The notes under the pieces are model-generated. The model was not told where the DNA came from. It did not search any database and saw only the letters and a program-made list of their open reading frames with translations. Positions 1 through 8,410 of a stretch of DNA of 64,000 nucleotides are shown here, piece after piece (positions within the stretch are counted from its first letter, which is position 1; every line of letters begins with the position of its first letter). The position numbers were made by a program, and so were the translations under genes. The stretch spans positions 186,001-250,000 of the forward strand of contig CAVZSF010000002.1 in the NCBI GenBank assembly GCA_963777895.1, read 5' to 3'. This DNA comes from UBA2241 sp963777895 (GTDB lineage: Bacteria; Actinomycetota; Thermoleophilia; UBA2241).

Positions 1-134
1 GCGACGTGCCCGACATCAACTTCGTCCAGTTCGACGGGCACGACGTCGTACGGCACAAGCTGGTCCAGCGCATCGTCAATGCCTACCGCGAGCATGGCGA
101 GCGCGAGGAGGCACGGCGGGGCGAGGGCACGTGA
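1..134 (+). CDS. PhoH-family ATPase, C-terminal fragment
   Basis: This is the last 43 codons of a gene cut by the window edge, read in the frame that ends at TGA 132-134. The tail contains DVVRHKLVQRIVNAY, which resembles the conserved C-terminus of PhoH-like (PhoH/YbeZ) P-loop ATPases. The nucleotide-binding part lies outside the window. Its stop overlaps the GTG start of ybeY (GTGA), and phoH-ybeY adjacency is common in bacteria, which supports the call. PhoH-type proteins are linked to RNA metabolism. The identification rests on a short tail plus synteny. Confidence 0.7.
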   Translation, partial: DVPDINFVQFDGHDVVRHKLVQRIVNAYREHGEREEARRGEGT

Positions 135-655
135 GCGGGCCGACCGAGGTCGTGAACCACACCCGCGTGCCCATGGACGCCGCCGTGGCGGCCGCGCTCG
201 TCGAGGCCGTGCTGGCGGCGGAGGGAGCGGGCGGCGCGGAGGTCGGCGTCACCTTCGTGGGTGACGCCCGTATCCGCGCCCTCAACCGCGACTTCCGCGG
301 CAGGGACGAGGTCACGGACGTGCTCTCCTTCCCGCTGGAGGACCCGGACGAGGACCCTGGGGAGCGTGGTGCCCCCGGCGAGCCCCAGGGGCTGTCCGGC
401 GCCGCGGCGGGGGCGGCCGCCGCAGGCCCGCCGCGCCTGCTCGGCGACGTCGTGGTCGGCGCGCGCCAGGCGCTGCGCCAGGCGCGCGCCGCCGGCGAGC
501 CGCCGTCCGCCGAGGTCGCCGTCCTGCTGGTCCACGGCGCCCTGCACCTGCTCGGCTACGACCACGAGACCGACGACGGCCAGATGGCGCGACGCCAGGC
601 CGAGCTGCTCGAGAACGTCACCTGGGAGGGCCTCGTTGGCCGACCGGCGCGGTAG
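131..655 (+). CDS. ybeY: Endoribonuclease YbeY (rRNA maturation factor)
   Basis: Single-strand-specific zinc endoribonuclease used in 16S rRNA 3'-end maturation and ribosome quality control in the cytoplasm. The 174-residue product carries the signature HGALHLLGYDH at residues 135-145; H135, H139 and H145 are the expected zinc ligands. The N-terminal block with LNRDFRGRDEVTDVLSFPL also matches the family. Between that block and LLGDVVV there is an Ala/Gly/Pro/Glu-rich insert (about residues 73-100), which makes it longer than the usual 150-160 residues. The GTG start overlaps the phoH stop, indicating translational coupling. Confidence 0.95.
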   Translation: MSGPTEVVNHTRVPMDAAVAAALVEAVLAAEGAGGAEVGVTFVGDARIRALNRDFRGRDEVTDVLSFPLEDPDEDPGERGAPGEPQGLSGAAAGAAAAGPPRLLGDVVVGARQALRQARAAGEPPSAEVAVLLVHGALHLLGYDHETDDGQMARRQAELLENVTWEGLVGRPAR

Positions 656-1358
656 CATCGTCCACAGCTTCAACTGGGCCTTCGACGGCATCGTCCACGC
701 CCTGCGCAGCGAGCGCAACATGTGGATCCACTTCCTCGCGGCCGTTGTGGTCCTGGTCGCCGCCCTCTTCTTCTCGCTGTCGCGTCTCGAGGTGATCGCG
801 CTGTTCGTGGCGATCTCGTTCGTGTTCATCACAGAGATGATCAACACGGCGATCGAGCACGTGGTCGACATCGCGACCGACGAGGACGATCCACGCGCCA
901 AGATCGCCAAGGACGTCGCCGCCGGCGCCGTGCTCGTGGCGACCGTCAACGCCCTGGCGATCGCCTACCTCGTCTTCTACGCGCACGTGACCGACGTGCC
1001 CTACACCGTGCTCGGTAGGTTGAGGACGTCGCCTATCGACCTCACCGTCGTCACGCTCGTGCTGGTGATCCTCCTCGCGGTGATCGTCAAGGCGGTGACC
1101 CATCGCGGCACGCCTTTCAGGGGTGGGCTGCCGTCGGCACACGCCGCCGTCGCCTTCAGCGGCTGGGTCGCCGTGACCTTCCTCGCGACCAGGACCGCGT
1201 ACGCCCTGCCGATCTCGGCGATCGCCCTGGTCATGGCGGTCCTGGTCGCGCAGAGCCGCGTCCAAGCCGGCATCCATTCGGTGGTCGAAGTGACCCTGGG
1301 TGCAGCTCTGGGGCTGGTCGTCAGCATGCTGGTGTTCCAGCTCTGGTACCCGGGATGA
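636..1358 (+). CDS. Diacylglycerol/undecaprenol kinase fused to a PAP2 phosphatase domain
   Basis: The chosen TTG start at 636 has GGGAGG at 624-629 and overlaps the end of ybeY. The product is about 240 residues. Residues 1-120 are a DagK/undecaprenol-kinase-type membrane domain, with the family segment FITEMINTAIEHVVD and Asp/Glu after it. Residues about 130-240 are a PAP2 phosphatase domain, with GLPSAHAAVAFSGW and a final SRVQAGIHSVVEV motif (catalytic His in both). Seven or more hydrophobic helices are evident. The kinase half would phosphorylate a lipid alcohol (diacylglycerol or undecaprenol) and the PAP2 half would remove phosphate from a lipid phosphate or pyrophosphate. Both act on the lipid-carrier pool. 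The physiological substrate is not visible in the sequence. Confidence 0.88.
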   Translation: MADRRGSIVHSFNWAFDGIVHALRSERNMWIHFLAAVVVLVAALFFSLSRLEVIALFVAISFVFITEMINTAIEHVVDIATDEDDPRAKIAKDVAAGAVLVATVNALAIAYLVFYAHVTDVPYTVLGRLRTSPIDLTVVTLVLVILLAVIVKAVTHRGTPFRGGLPSAHAAVAFSGWVAVTFLATRTAYALPISAIALVMAVLVAQSRVQAGIHSVVEVTLGAALGLVVSMLVFQLWYPG

Positions 1359-1368
1359 AGAGGCCGTG

Positions 1369-1791
1369 GTGACCTTGCGAGGGGCCGAGCCCGACCTGGC
1401 GCGGCGGCTCATCCACGAGGAGGCGCGTCACCTCGCGGAGCGAGCGTATGCGCCGTACTCCGGATTCGCCGTCGGCGCCGTGGTGATCGGCCCGTCGGGC
1501 CGCAGCCATCACGGCGTCAATGTGGAGAATGCCTCCTACCCGGTGGGCGTCTGCGCCGAGCGCGTCGCCCTGGCTGGGATGGTCGCCTTCGGGGAGCGCG
1601 AGGCGCGCATGGTGGCGGTGGCGACCGCGGACGGCCGCGACGTGCTGCCATGCGGCATGTGCCTGCAGGCGCTCGCCGAGTTCGGCGACCCCGACGTCGT
1701 GTGTACGAGCGGCGGTGAGGTGCGCGTGTTCCGCCTGAGCGAGCTGCTCACCGCGCCGTTCTCGCTCAGCCGGGACGAGCCGCTCGCATGA
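1369..1791 (+). CDS. cdd: Cytidine deaminase
   Basis: Pyrimidine salvage enzyme that deaminates cytidine or deoxycytidine to (deoxy)uridine in the cytoplasm. The roughly 140-residue protein has the zinc motif CAE (C62, E64) in ENASYPVGVCAERVAL and the second zinc site PCGMC (C95, C98). The length is typical of the homotetrameric class. The start is not certain: GTG 1366, GTG 1369 and TTG 1375 are in frame, and 1369 best fits the weak GAGG at 1360-1363. Its stop overlaps the ATG of era (ATGA), so the two are probably translationally coupled. Confidence 0.93.
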   Translation: MTLRGAEPDLARRLIHEEARHLAERAYAPYSGFAVGAVVIGPSGRSHHGVNVENASYPVGVCAERVALAGMVAFGEREARMVAVATADGRDVLPCGMCLQALAEFGDPDVVCTSGGEVRVFRLSELLTAPFSLSRDEPLA

Positions 1792-2750
1792 CCGGCCCGC
1801 CCCCCTCTGAGGCCGGCTCGTCCGGCCGAACGCCCCGTGAGGCCGGCCCCTCTCCCGAGTCCTCGGAGGGCGTCTTCCGCTCGGGCTTCGTCGCCATCCT
1901 GGGACGCCCCAATGTGGGCAAGTCCACCCTGGTCAATCGCCTCGTCGGACGCAAAGTCAGCATCGTCTCGGACCACCCGCAAACCACGCGCCGTCGCATC
2001 ACGGGGGTGGTCACGCTGTCCGGCTGCCAGATCGTGCTGCTCGATCTGCCCGGCTTCCAGCGCCCATTCGACTCGCTCACGCGCCGCATGCAGACGGCTG
2101 TCGACGACGCCCTGCGCGAGGTGGACGCCGCGCTTGTGCTGCTCAACGCGGCCGAGCCGTTCGGCGGCGGCGACCGCTACATCCTGCAGGCGGTCGCCGC
2201 GGCGGACGTCACGAGCATGATCGCGCTGAACAAGGTCGACCTGGTCGATGGGCGCCGCCTCGCGGAGCGCCTCGGCGAGGCCGAGGCGCTCGCCGGCGGC
2301 GCCCGTGTCCGTCCCGTCAGCGCCCTGCGCGGCGACGGCCTCGTCGAGCTGGTCGCCGACCTCTCGGCGGCCATGCCCGCCGGTCCGCTGTACTTTCCCG
2401 AGGACCAGCCGAGCGACCAGCCCCTCGAGCTGCTGATCGCCGAGCTGGTGCGCGAGCAGGCGCTGCGCCGCACGCGCGACGAGGTCCCCCACGCGATCGC
2501 CGTCGAGGTCGGTGAGCTGACCGAGCGCACCGACCGCCCGCTGGTCGAGGTCCAGGCCAGCCTCATCGTGGAGTCGGAGTCGCAGAAGGGGATCCTGGTC
2601 GGCAAGGGGGGGCGCGTGGTGAAGGCCATCGGCAGCGCGGCGCGCCAGGAGATCGAGAGCGTCCTGGGCGTGCAGGTCTTCCTCGACCTGCGCATCAAGG
2701 TGCGGCGCCACTGGCGGCGCGACGAACGGTACGTCGAGCGGCTCCTCTAG
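1788..2750 (+). CDS. era: GTPase Era (30S subunit assembly)
   Basis: Small-subunit ribosome assembly GTPase that binds the 16S rRNA 3' end. The 320-residue protein has an N-terminal GTPase domain with G1 GRPNVGKST, G3 DLPG (variant of DTPG), and G4 NKVD. A C-terminal KH RNA-binding domain follows, with VGKGGRVVKAIG near residue 270. A disordered Gly/Ser/Pro/Glu extension of about 25 residues precedes the G domain. The ATG overlaps the cdd stop. The block ybeY-dagK-cdd-era is a widespread bacterial arrangement and probably one operon. A new promoter lies just after this gene. Confidence 0.97.
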   Translation: MTGPPPSEAGSSGRTPREAGPSPESSEGVFRSGFVAILGRPNVGKSTLVNRLVGRKVSIVSDHPQTTRRRITGVVTLSGCQIVLLDLPGFQRPFDSLTRRMQTAVDDALREVDAALVLLNAAEPFGGGDRYILQAVAAADVTSMIALNKVDLVDGRRLAERLGEAEALAGGARVRPVSALRGDGLVELVADLSAAMPAGPLYFPEDQPSDQPLELLIAELVREQALRRTRDEVPHAIAVEVGELTERTDRPLVEVQASLIVESESQKGILVGKGGRVVKAIGSAARQEIESVLGVQVFLDLRIKVRRHWRRDERYVERLL

Positions 2751-2759
2751 CTCGCGCGC

Positions 2760-2768
2760 TGCTATACT
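2760..2768 (+). promoter_or_regulatory. Extended -10 promoter upstream of deoC
   Basis: TGC immediately precedes TATACT (2763-2768), a good extended -10 element. No convincing -35 hexamer lies at the usual distance, as is common for extended -10 promoters. The predicted start near 2775 leaves a short leader before the deoC GTG at 2812. Confidence 0.5.
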
Positions 2769-2811
2769 CGAAGCAGAGCCGGCCGCGGATCCACGCGGGG
2801 AGGGGAAGCCG

Positions 2812-3516
2812 GTGCACGCCGAAGAGCTCGCCAAGACCATCGACCACACGCTGCTGCGCCCCGACGGGACGTCGAAGGACGTCGAGCGTCTGTGCCGCGA
2901 GGCGGCCCGGCTGCACTTCGCCGCGGTCTGCGTCTTCCCCCACTTCGTACCGCTCGCGAGCGAGATCCTCAAGGGCGCGGACGTCAAGGTCTGCTCGGTG
3001 ATCGCCTTCCCCTTCGGCGCCGAGACCGCGCGCAGCAAGGTCATCGCCGCCGAGGATGCGGTGAAGAGCGGGGCCGACGAGATCGACGTGGTGATGAACC
3101 TCCCGGCGATGCTCTCGGGCGACTTCGGCTTGGTCAGGAACGAGCTCGCCAGCGTCGTGCACGGCGTGCGTATGCGGGCCGTGAACGGCGGCAGGGGCCA
3201 GATCATCGTCAAGTGCATCATCGAGACCTGCTACCTCTCGAACAAGATGAAGAAGCTGGCCTGCAAGATCGTCGAGCAGGCGGGCTGCGATTTCGTGAAG
3301 ACGTCGACGGGGGTCGGGCCAAAAGGGGCGACGACGCAGGACGTCGAGCTGCTGCGTGAGTGCCTCGACGAGCACATCGGCGTCAAGGCGTCGGGCGGTA
3401 TCCGCAGCTTCCGGGACGTCGAGCTCATGATCAACGCCGGCGCGGCGCGCATCGGCACCAGCGCCGGCGTGGCGATCATGAAGGACTTTCTCGGGCAGCC
3501 GGTCGGCGCGCAGTAG
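2812..3516 (+). CDS. deoC: Deoxyribose-phosphate aldolase
   Basis: Class I aldolase that splits 2-deoxyribose-5-phosphate into glyceraldehyde-3-phosphate and acetaldehyde during nucleoside catabolism. The 234-residue TIM-barrel protein starts at GTG 2812 behind a strong GGGGAGGGGAA Shine-Dalgarno region. Motifs are IDHTLLRPD at the N-terminus, the Schiff-base lysine K163 in FVKTSTGVGPKGAT, and the second active-site lysine K192 in GVKASGGIRS. It pairs functionally with the nearby cytidine deaminase in nucleoside salvage. It has its own apparent promoter. Confidence 0.97.
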   Translation: MHAEELAKTIDHTLLRPDGTSKDVERLCREAARLHFAAVCVFPHFVPLASEILKGADVKVCSVIAFPFGAETARSKVIAAEDAVKSGADEIDVVMNLPAMLSGDFGLVRNELASVVHGVRMRAVNGGRGQIIVKCIIETCYLSNKMKKLACKIVEQAGCDFVKTSTGVGPKGATTQDVELLRECLDEHIGVKASGGIRSFRDVELMINAGAARIGTSAGVAIMKDFLGQPVGAQ

Positions 3517-3531
3517 GGCCACTCCAGCCTC

Positions 3532-3921
3532 GTGACCCGGACTCGCGGACTCTCACCGGCCGCCTTCGTGGCCGCCGTCGCCTTCGGCCCCGGCGGCCTC
3601 GTCCCCTGTGTCGTGCAGGACGCCGCGACCCGCGAGGTGCTGATGCTGGCCTACGCGAACGCCGAGGCGCTGGAGGCAACGCTGGAAACCGGTGAGGCAC
3701 ACTTCTGGAGCCGTCGCCGGCGAGCGCTGTGGCACAAAGGCGCCACGAGCGGCAACGTGCAGCGTGTGCGCGAGGTTCGGCTCGACTGCGACGGCGACAC
3801 GGTGCTGATCCTTGTCGAGCCGGCGGGCCCGGCGTGCCACACCGGCGCCGTCAGCTGCTTCCGCGAGGAAGCCAACAACGGCGGCATGGCTTGGCCCTCC
3901 GGGGAGGGCGGGCCCACCTGA
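3532..3921 (+). CDS. hisI: Phosphoribosyl-AMP cyclohydrolase
   Basis: Third step of histidine biosynthesis, opening the adenine ring of PR-AMP. The 129-residue product has VVQDAATREVLMLAYAN, the substrate segment THFWSR-like HFWSRRRRALWHKGATSGN, and the metal site DCDGDTVLILVEPAGPACHTG, all standard HisI features. It lacks the HisE (PR-ATP pyrophosphatase) domain, so it is the stand-alone form. The GTG start follows deoC by 15 nt, so the two may be cotranscribed. No other his genes are in the window. Confidence 0.94.
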   Translation: MTRTRGLSPAAFVAAVAFGPGGLVPCVVQDAATREVLMLAYANAEALEATLETGEAHFWSRRRRALWHKGATSGNVQRVREVRLDCDGDTVLILVEPAGPACHTGAVSCFREEANNGGMAWPSGEGGPT

Positions 3922-4093
3922 TCGCTTCCGACGGCGACCGAGCGCAGAGAAGCGTCGTGGCGGCAGACTGGATGAGGCCGTACGGGGGCGGCGATTGGCC
4001 GCTCGCTCGCTTCCCCCGCTGGAGCGACCACGGCACGGGTGGACCGTTGATGGCGTACTATTCCCCCGCGGAACAGGGTAGGAAGAAGCGCAC

Positions 4094-5782
4094 GTGAATC
4101 CCCTCGCGGACAGACTCGCACGACCACTGCGCCATGCCGGCAGGCCGGGCGCGGCCCTCGTGCCCGTGCTCCTCCTCGCCCTGGCCCTTCGCCTGCAGGG
4201 CGTAGCCTGGGGCCTCCCGTACACCTTCGTGAACCCGGACGAGGGGACGGTCGTCCCGAAGGCCGTGCACGTCGCCCTGGGCCACCTCAACCCCGACTTC
4301 TTCTACTACCCCTCGTTCTTCTTCTACCTGGTCGCGGGCGCCTACTGGCTGGTCGCCCCCTTCTGGTGGCTGGTCACGGGCGACTGGATCGTGAGCGAGG
4401 GCGCCTTCGTGGTCGATTCGGGGCCGCACTACCTGATCGCCCGCCTGCTCGTGGTCACCCTCGCGCTGGTCTCGGTCTACCTCGTCTACCGGCTCGGCAA
4501 GGCGGCCTACAGCCCCTGGGTGGGCGTCCTGGCCGCCCTGTTCGTCGCGGTCGAGCCGCTGCACGCCAAGTACTCACACATGGCCGTCACCGACGTCCCC
4601 GCCGTGACGCTCTCGCTGCTCGCCCTGCTGTTGCTGTTGCAGGCCGCGCAGGGCGATCCGCGGCGGTTGCTCTGGGGCGCGGTCGCGGCGGGGCTCGCCA
4701 CCTCGACCAAGTACAACCTGGGCATGCTCCTGCTGCCCGCCGTCGCCGCGGGCCTGTACGCCGTGCAGCCCGGCATCCGCCGGCTGGGGCTGCGCGGCGC
4801 GCGCGCGGCCAGGGCGAGGGCCGGCGTGCTGGCGCGACGCGTCGTGCTGCCCATGCTGGCCGCCTTCCTGGTCGGCTCGCCCTTCGTGCTCCTCGACCTG
4901 CCGCTGTTCCTCCACGACTTCCTGCGCCAGGGGCGCATCGTGCAGCGCGGCTGGCTCGGCTTCGAGCAGGTCGGCAACACGTACTGGTACAACTTCAGCG
5001 TCAATCTCGCCGGGGCGCTCGGCCTCGTGCTTCTCGCCTTGGCGCTGGGCGGCCTCCTCCTCGCCTTCTGGCGCCACACGCGCTTCGACGTCATGGTCGC
5101 CCCGTACCTGATCGTCACCTTCCTGTACGTGAGCTCGTGGAAGGAGCTCGCCGACAGGTACGTCCTGCCGCTGGTGCCGCTGCTCCTGCTGCTCGGAGCG
5201 CGCCTCTGCGTGGCCGCGCTCCGGCTACGGCCGGCGACGCGGCCGCGGCTGGCGGCCGCGATGCGGCCTGCGCTCGCCTTCGTGCTGGCCGGCACTGTCA
5301 TCGCGGCCGCCGTCCTGCCGCTGTCTGACTCGATCGCCTTCAACCGCTCTCTCGCGGGTCAGGACGTGCGGGTCACCGCCAAGGACTGGGTGGAGCGCAA
5401 CCTCCCGAAAGGCAGCGTGATCGCGATCGACACGTACGGCCCGCCGCTGGTCCGTCACCGGGATGCGCGGTACTACCACGCTGCCGGGCTCGATCCCGTC
5501 GCCTACCGCATCTTCAAGCTCAAGCTGCCCGTCCCGGGAGAACCGGACCGCCGCCACAGCCTGCACTTTCTGCGCCGCCGTGCCGTGGAGTACGTGATCG
5601 TCACGTCGACCGTCTACGACCGGATCCTCGCGGCCGCGGCGGACTACCCGAGACTGGCCCGCTTCTACGAACGTCTCGGGAAGCGGGCCGAACTGGTCAA
5701 GATCTTCCGGCCGCAGCCTGGGGAGAGGGGCCCCGTCATCAAGCTCTACCAGCTGTCGGACTCGCAGCTCACGAAGCGCTGA
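4094..5782 (+). CDS. GT39-type (PMT/ArnT family) glycosyltransferase
   Basis: Integral membrane protein of 562 residues with about 10-12 hydrophobic helices. It resembles GT39/PMT-superfamily enzymes that use polyprenyl-phosphate sugars on the outer face of the membrane. The first extracytoplasmic loop carries the acidic pair D49-E50 in FVNPDEGTVV, the position of the catalytic acidic residues in this superfamily. A C-terminal soluble region (about residues 430-562) looks extracytoplasmic. A -10-like TACTAT at 4056-4061 and GAAGAAG before GTG 4094 support the start. Donor and acceptor cannot be read from the sequence. It converges with the flippase-like gene downstream. Confidence 0.8.
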   Translation: MNPLADRLARPLRHAGRPGAALVPVLLLALALRLQGVAWGLPYTFVNPDEGTVVPKAVHVALGHLNPDFFYYPSFFFYLVAGAYWLVAPFWWLVTGDWIVSEGAFVVDSGPHYLIARLLVVTLALVSVYLVYRLGKAAYSPWVGVLAALFVAVEPLHAKYSHMAVTDVPAVTLSLLALLLLLQAAQGDPRRLLWGAVAAGLATSTKYNLGMLLLPAVAAGLYAVQPGIRRLGLRGARAARARAGVLARRVVLPMLAAFLVGSPFVLLDLPLFLHDFLRQGRIVQRGWLGFEQVGNTYWYNFSVNLAGALGLVLLALALGGLLLAFWRHTRFDVMVAPYLIVTFLYVSSWKELADRYVLPLVPLLLLLGARLCVAALRLRPATRPRLAAAMRPALAFVLAGTVIAAAVLPLSDSIAFNRSLAGQDVRVTAKDWVERNLPKGSVIAIDTYGPPLVRHRDARYYHAAGLDPVAYRIFKLKLPVPGEPDRRHSLHFLRRRAVEYVIVTSTVYDRILAAAADYPRLARFYERLGKRAELVKIFRPQPGERGPVIKLYQLSDSQLTKR

Positions 5783-5845
5783 TCGCCTGCGGCCTGCGCC
5801 GTCGGATGCGGTCCCGTCGCGCCCTCGTTCCGGTCCCAGCCCGCC

Positions 5846-6790
5846 CTACCTGAGCACCGCGTAGCTGATCAGGCCCGGCGGGATCGGCAGCCAGAAGTTG
5901 ATGAGCCGGTAGGTGAGCACGACCGCGACGGCCGTCGCCGACGGCACGCCGAATCCGGCGAAGAGCGCGATCATGAGGCCTTCGACGGCGCCCAGCCCCC
6001 CCGGCGTCGGCGCCAGTGTCCCCACCGCGTACGCGACCACGTAGGTGATCAGGATCGCCGTGAAGCCGATCCTGTAGTCGAAGGCGAGGAAGGTCACATA
6101 CAGGCAGAGGAGGTCGAAGAACCAGAAGCCGTAGGCATACAGGAAGGTGCGGCGGAAGGCGCCGGGGTGCGAGGTCATGCGGCGCATGCCGGCGAAAAGG
6201 TTGTCGAGCCAATCGTCGATGTGTTCTTCCTGGATCGTGGGGCGCCGGGTGATGCGGTTCACCAGGTGGGCGATCTGGGCCACCCGGCGCCGCATCTTCG
6301 TGCGATGGTTGTACAGGTAGACGCCGTACGCGGTCAGCCACAGCAAGAGCCCGATGAGAATGACCGCCACGAGGTAGCTGAAGGCTGACTCGCCTTTGGC
6401 GACCACCAGGTACACCAGGGCGACACCGAAGAGCAGCCACAGCACGATGTAGTTGAAGAACTGCTGCGCGGCGATGGCGACGAAGACCAAGCCGTGGGGC
6501 ACTTCGCGGCGGCGCAGGGCGTTGTAGGTGACGACCCAGCCGCCGACGCCGCCGGCGGACAGGACGTGGCTCACGGCGAGGCTTCCCACCGTGATCGACA
6601 GGACCTCGATGATGCGCATCCGGATGTCGAGCACGCGCAGCACGAAGCGCGTGAGGTTGGCGTAGCCGAGCAGAGCGCACACCTCGAGTACGACCGCGAG
6701 CGCCAGCAGAAGCCAATCCGCGCCCTCGACCAGGGCGATCGTCTCCTCCGTGTCGACGATCCTGGGCAGCAGCACGTAGAGCGCCGCCAC
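5846..6790 (-). CDS. UPF0104/lysylphosphatidylglycerol-synthase-type flippase-like membrane protein
   Basis: The 314-residue product has about eight hydrophobic helices and the family hallmarks of the AglD2/YbhN/MprF-flippase superfamily: SAGGVGGWVVTYNALRR in the middle and PTPGGLGAVEGLMIALF near the end. Members probably move or bind lipids, but the substrate here is unknown. The canonical GTG at 6790 has no Shine-Dalgarno and cuts into the first helix. The reading frame continues upstream through ISKTLRNVLVFGVI to an ATC at 6832-6830, preceded by GGGAGGGA (6843-6836) at ideal spacing, so the true start may be that ATC. It is divergent from pfkA. Confidence 0.82.
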   Translation of the reverse strand: MAALYVLLPRIVDTEETIALVEGADWLLLALAVVLEVCALLGYANLTRFVLRVLDIRMRIIEVLSITVGSLAVSHVLSAGGVGGWVVTYNALRRREVPHGLVFVAIAAQQFFNYIVLWLLFGVALVYLVVAKGESAFSYLVAVILIGLLLWLTAYGVYLYNHRTKMRRRVAQIAHLVNRITRRPTIQEEHIDDWLDNLFAGMRRMTSHPGAFRRTFLYAYGFWFFDLLCLYVTFLAFDYRIGFTAILITYVVAYAVGTLAPTPGGLGAVEGLMIALFAGFGVPSATAVAVVLTYRLINFWLPIPPGLISYAVLR

Positions 6791-6988
6791 GATGACGCCG
6801 AAGACGAGGACGTTGCGGAGAGTCTTGCTGATCGGTCCCTCCCGGTGGCGGACGAGGCCACGCCAGCCCGGAACACTACCATAGAGGGTCCGGCGGCCCG
6901 CCCGGGGGTATAGGCTCCTGCGGAGCGAAGAGGGAAGGAGCCGGCGGGCCTGGGGCCGCCGGCTCCCGAACGGTCGTCAAGGAGGCCC

Positions 6989-7990
6989 ATGACTCAGCAA
7001 CGACGCTCCGGCGCGGGACGTCGCTCGGCGCGCATCATCGGCGTGCTCACGAGCGGCGGCGACGCGCCGGGCATGAACGCCGCGGTGCGCGCCGTGACGC
7101 GCCGCGCGGTCTCCAAGGGATGCCGCGTCTTCGCCTTTCGCTGGGGCTACCGCGGTCTCATGGACGGCAGCTACGTCGAGCTCGACTACCGCTCCGTGGG
7201 CGGGATCATGGACCGCGGCGGCACCTTCCTCGGGACGGCGCGCAGCCCCGAGTTCAAGACGGCGCACGGCCAGCAGCGCGCCCTGGACACCCTGGAGCGG
7301 CTCAACGTGAAGGGGCTCGTGGTGGTCGGCGGCGATGGGTCACTGGCCGGCGGGCACGAGCTCGTGCAGCGTGGCGTCCAGGTCATCGGCATCCCCGCCA
7401 CCATCGACAACGACATCGGCGGCAGCGACTTCTCGATCGGCTTCGACACGGCGCTCAACACCGTGCTCGACGCTATCATGCGCATCCGCGACACGGCGTC
7501 CGCGCTGGAACGGGTCTTCATCGTCGAGGTGATGGGGAGGACCTCGGGACAGCTCGCGCTCGCCGCCGGTATCGCCGGCGGCGCCGACCTGGTGCTGATC
7601 CCGGAGATCCCGTGGGACCACGAGCATGCGGGAAGGCTCGCCGTCGAAGGCTTCCGGCGGGGCAAGATGCACACCATCGTGGTGGTCGCGGAGGGGGCCG
7701 GTAGCGCCGACGAGGTGTCGAGGCTGCTGCGCGACCACATGCCTGGGCTCGACATCAAGGTGTCGGTGCTGGGCCACATCCAGCGGGGCGGCACCCCGAC
7801 GGGCATGGACCGGGTCGTCGCTAGCCAGCTCGGGGCGAAGGCCGTCGACCTGCTGCTGGACGGCATGACGGATGCGATGGTCGGCATGGCCGGCACCAAG
7901 CTGCAGAGCGTGAGCCTCACGTACGCCTGCACCCAGAAGCCGGCCATCAACCCGGAGCTCTACTCGCTCTCACAGGTCCTGGCGCTCTGA
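6989..7990 (+). CDS. pfkA: ATP-dependent 6-phosphofructokinase
   Basis: Glycolytic kinase for fructose-6-phosphate to fructose-1,6-bisphosphate. The 333-residue protein has the nucleotide loop GVLTSGGDAPGMNAA, the GGDGS motif (residues 114-118) and the catalytic PATIDNDI. Glycine at position 117 rather than Asp in GGDxS marks the ATP-dependent type; PPi-dependent enzymes usually carry GGDD. ATG 6989 is preceded by AAGGAGG. The 200-nt gap to the divergent flippase-like gene is presumably a shared promoter region. Confidence 0.95.
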   Translation: MTQQRRSGAGRRSARIIGVLTSGGDAPGMNAAVRAVTRRAVSKGCRVFAFRWGYRGLMDGSYVELDYRSVGGIMDRGGTFLGTARSPEFKTAHGQQRALDTLERLNVKGLVVVGGDGSLAGGHELVQRGVQVIGIPATIDNDIGGSDFSIGFDTALNTVLDAIMRIRDTASALERVFIVEVMGRTSGQLALAAGIAGGADLVLIPEIPWDHEHAGRLAVEGFRRGKMHTIVVVAEGAGSADEVSRLLRDHMPGLDIKVSVLGHIQRGGTPTGMDRVVASQLGAKAVDLLLDGMTDAMVGMAGTKLQSVSLTYACTQKPAINPELYSLSQVLAL

Positions 7991-8017
7991 GCGCGGCCGG
8001 CGGTCGCCCGCAGGCAC

Positions 8018-8410
8018 TCAGGAGCTGGGCCGCGCCCGCCCTCCGCGTGTCCGCCGCCGCTCCTCGTCCTCGAGCACCTGCCGCTCGAGCGCGCCGCGCC
8101 TGATCCAGCTGTACGCGACGCAGGCGGGCACACTGCCGAAGAGCGGCACCGCGCAGACGATCACCCATCCCCACGCCCGCGCGCGAATGGTCACGTAGAG
8201 ACCGTAGAAATAGGTGGCCAGGGCGCCTCCCACCCAGGACATCTGCAGCATGAGAAAGACGATGTCGGGGAGGATCGAGGATCCCACGGCGCGCATCACA
8301 GCGTCGGCGATCACGAGGACCAGGGTGATGGCCGAGATGAGAAACAGCAGCGCGAGCCGTCTGAGCTCGGCCCTCAGCGCGGAGTCGAGCACGGGGACGG
8401 CGTCGTCCAC
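8018..8410 (-). CDS. Small integral membrane protein of unknown function
   Basis: The 130-residue product starts at GTG 8410. I do not recognise the family. It has three or four hydrophobic segments: LALLFLISAITLVLVIADAV (about 18-37), a segment around ILPDIVFLMLQMSWVGG, ATYFYGLYV, and GWVIVCAVPLFGSVPAC. A highly charged tail follows (about 108-130, Arg/Glu-rich). The arrangement loosely resembles DUF2834/PLDc_N-type small membrane proteins, but no motif decides it. It converges on pfkA, with only 27 nt between the stops. Confidence 0.6.
   Translation of the reverse strand: MDDAVPVLDSALRAELRRLALLFLISAITLVLVIADAVMRAVGSSILPDIVFLMLQMSWVGGALATYFYGLYVTIRARAWGWVIVCAVPLFGSVPACVAYSWIRRGALERQVLEDEERRRTRGGRARPSS

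Noticed and set aside
83..949. Long minus-strand ORFs opposite ybeY/dagK and similar long antisense ORFs throughout.
   Set aside because: They are Arg/Ala/Gly-rich shadows caused by high GC content and lack family motifs; the opposite strand carries well-supported genes.
6989..7990. PPi-dependent phosphofructokinase.
   Set aside because: The motif is GGDGS with Gly at the discriminating position, and PATIDNDI without the PKTIDND lysine typical of the PPi enzymes.
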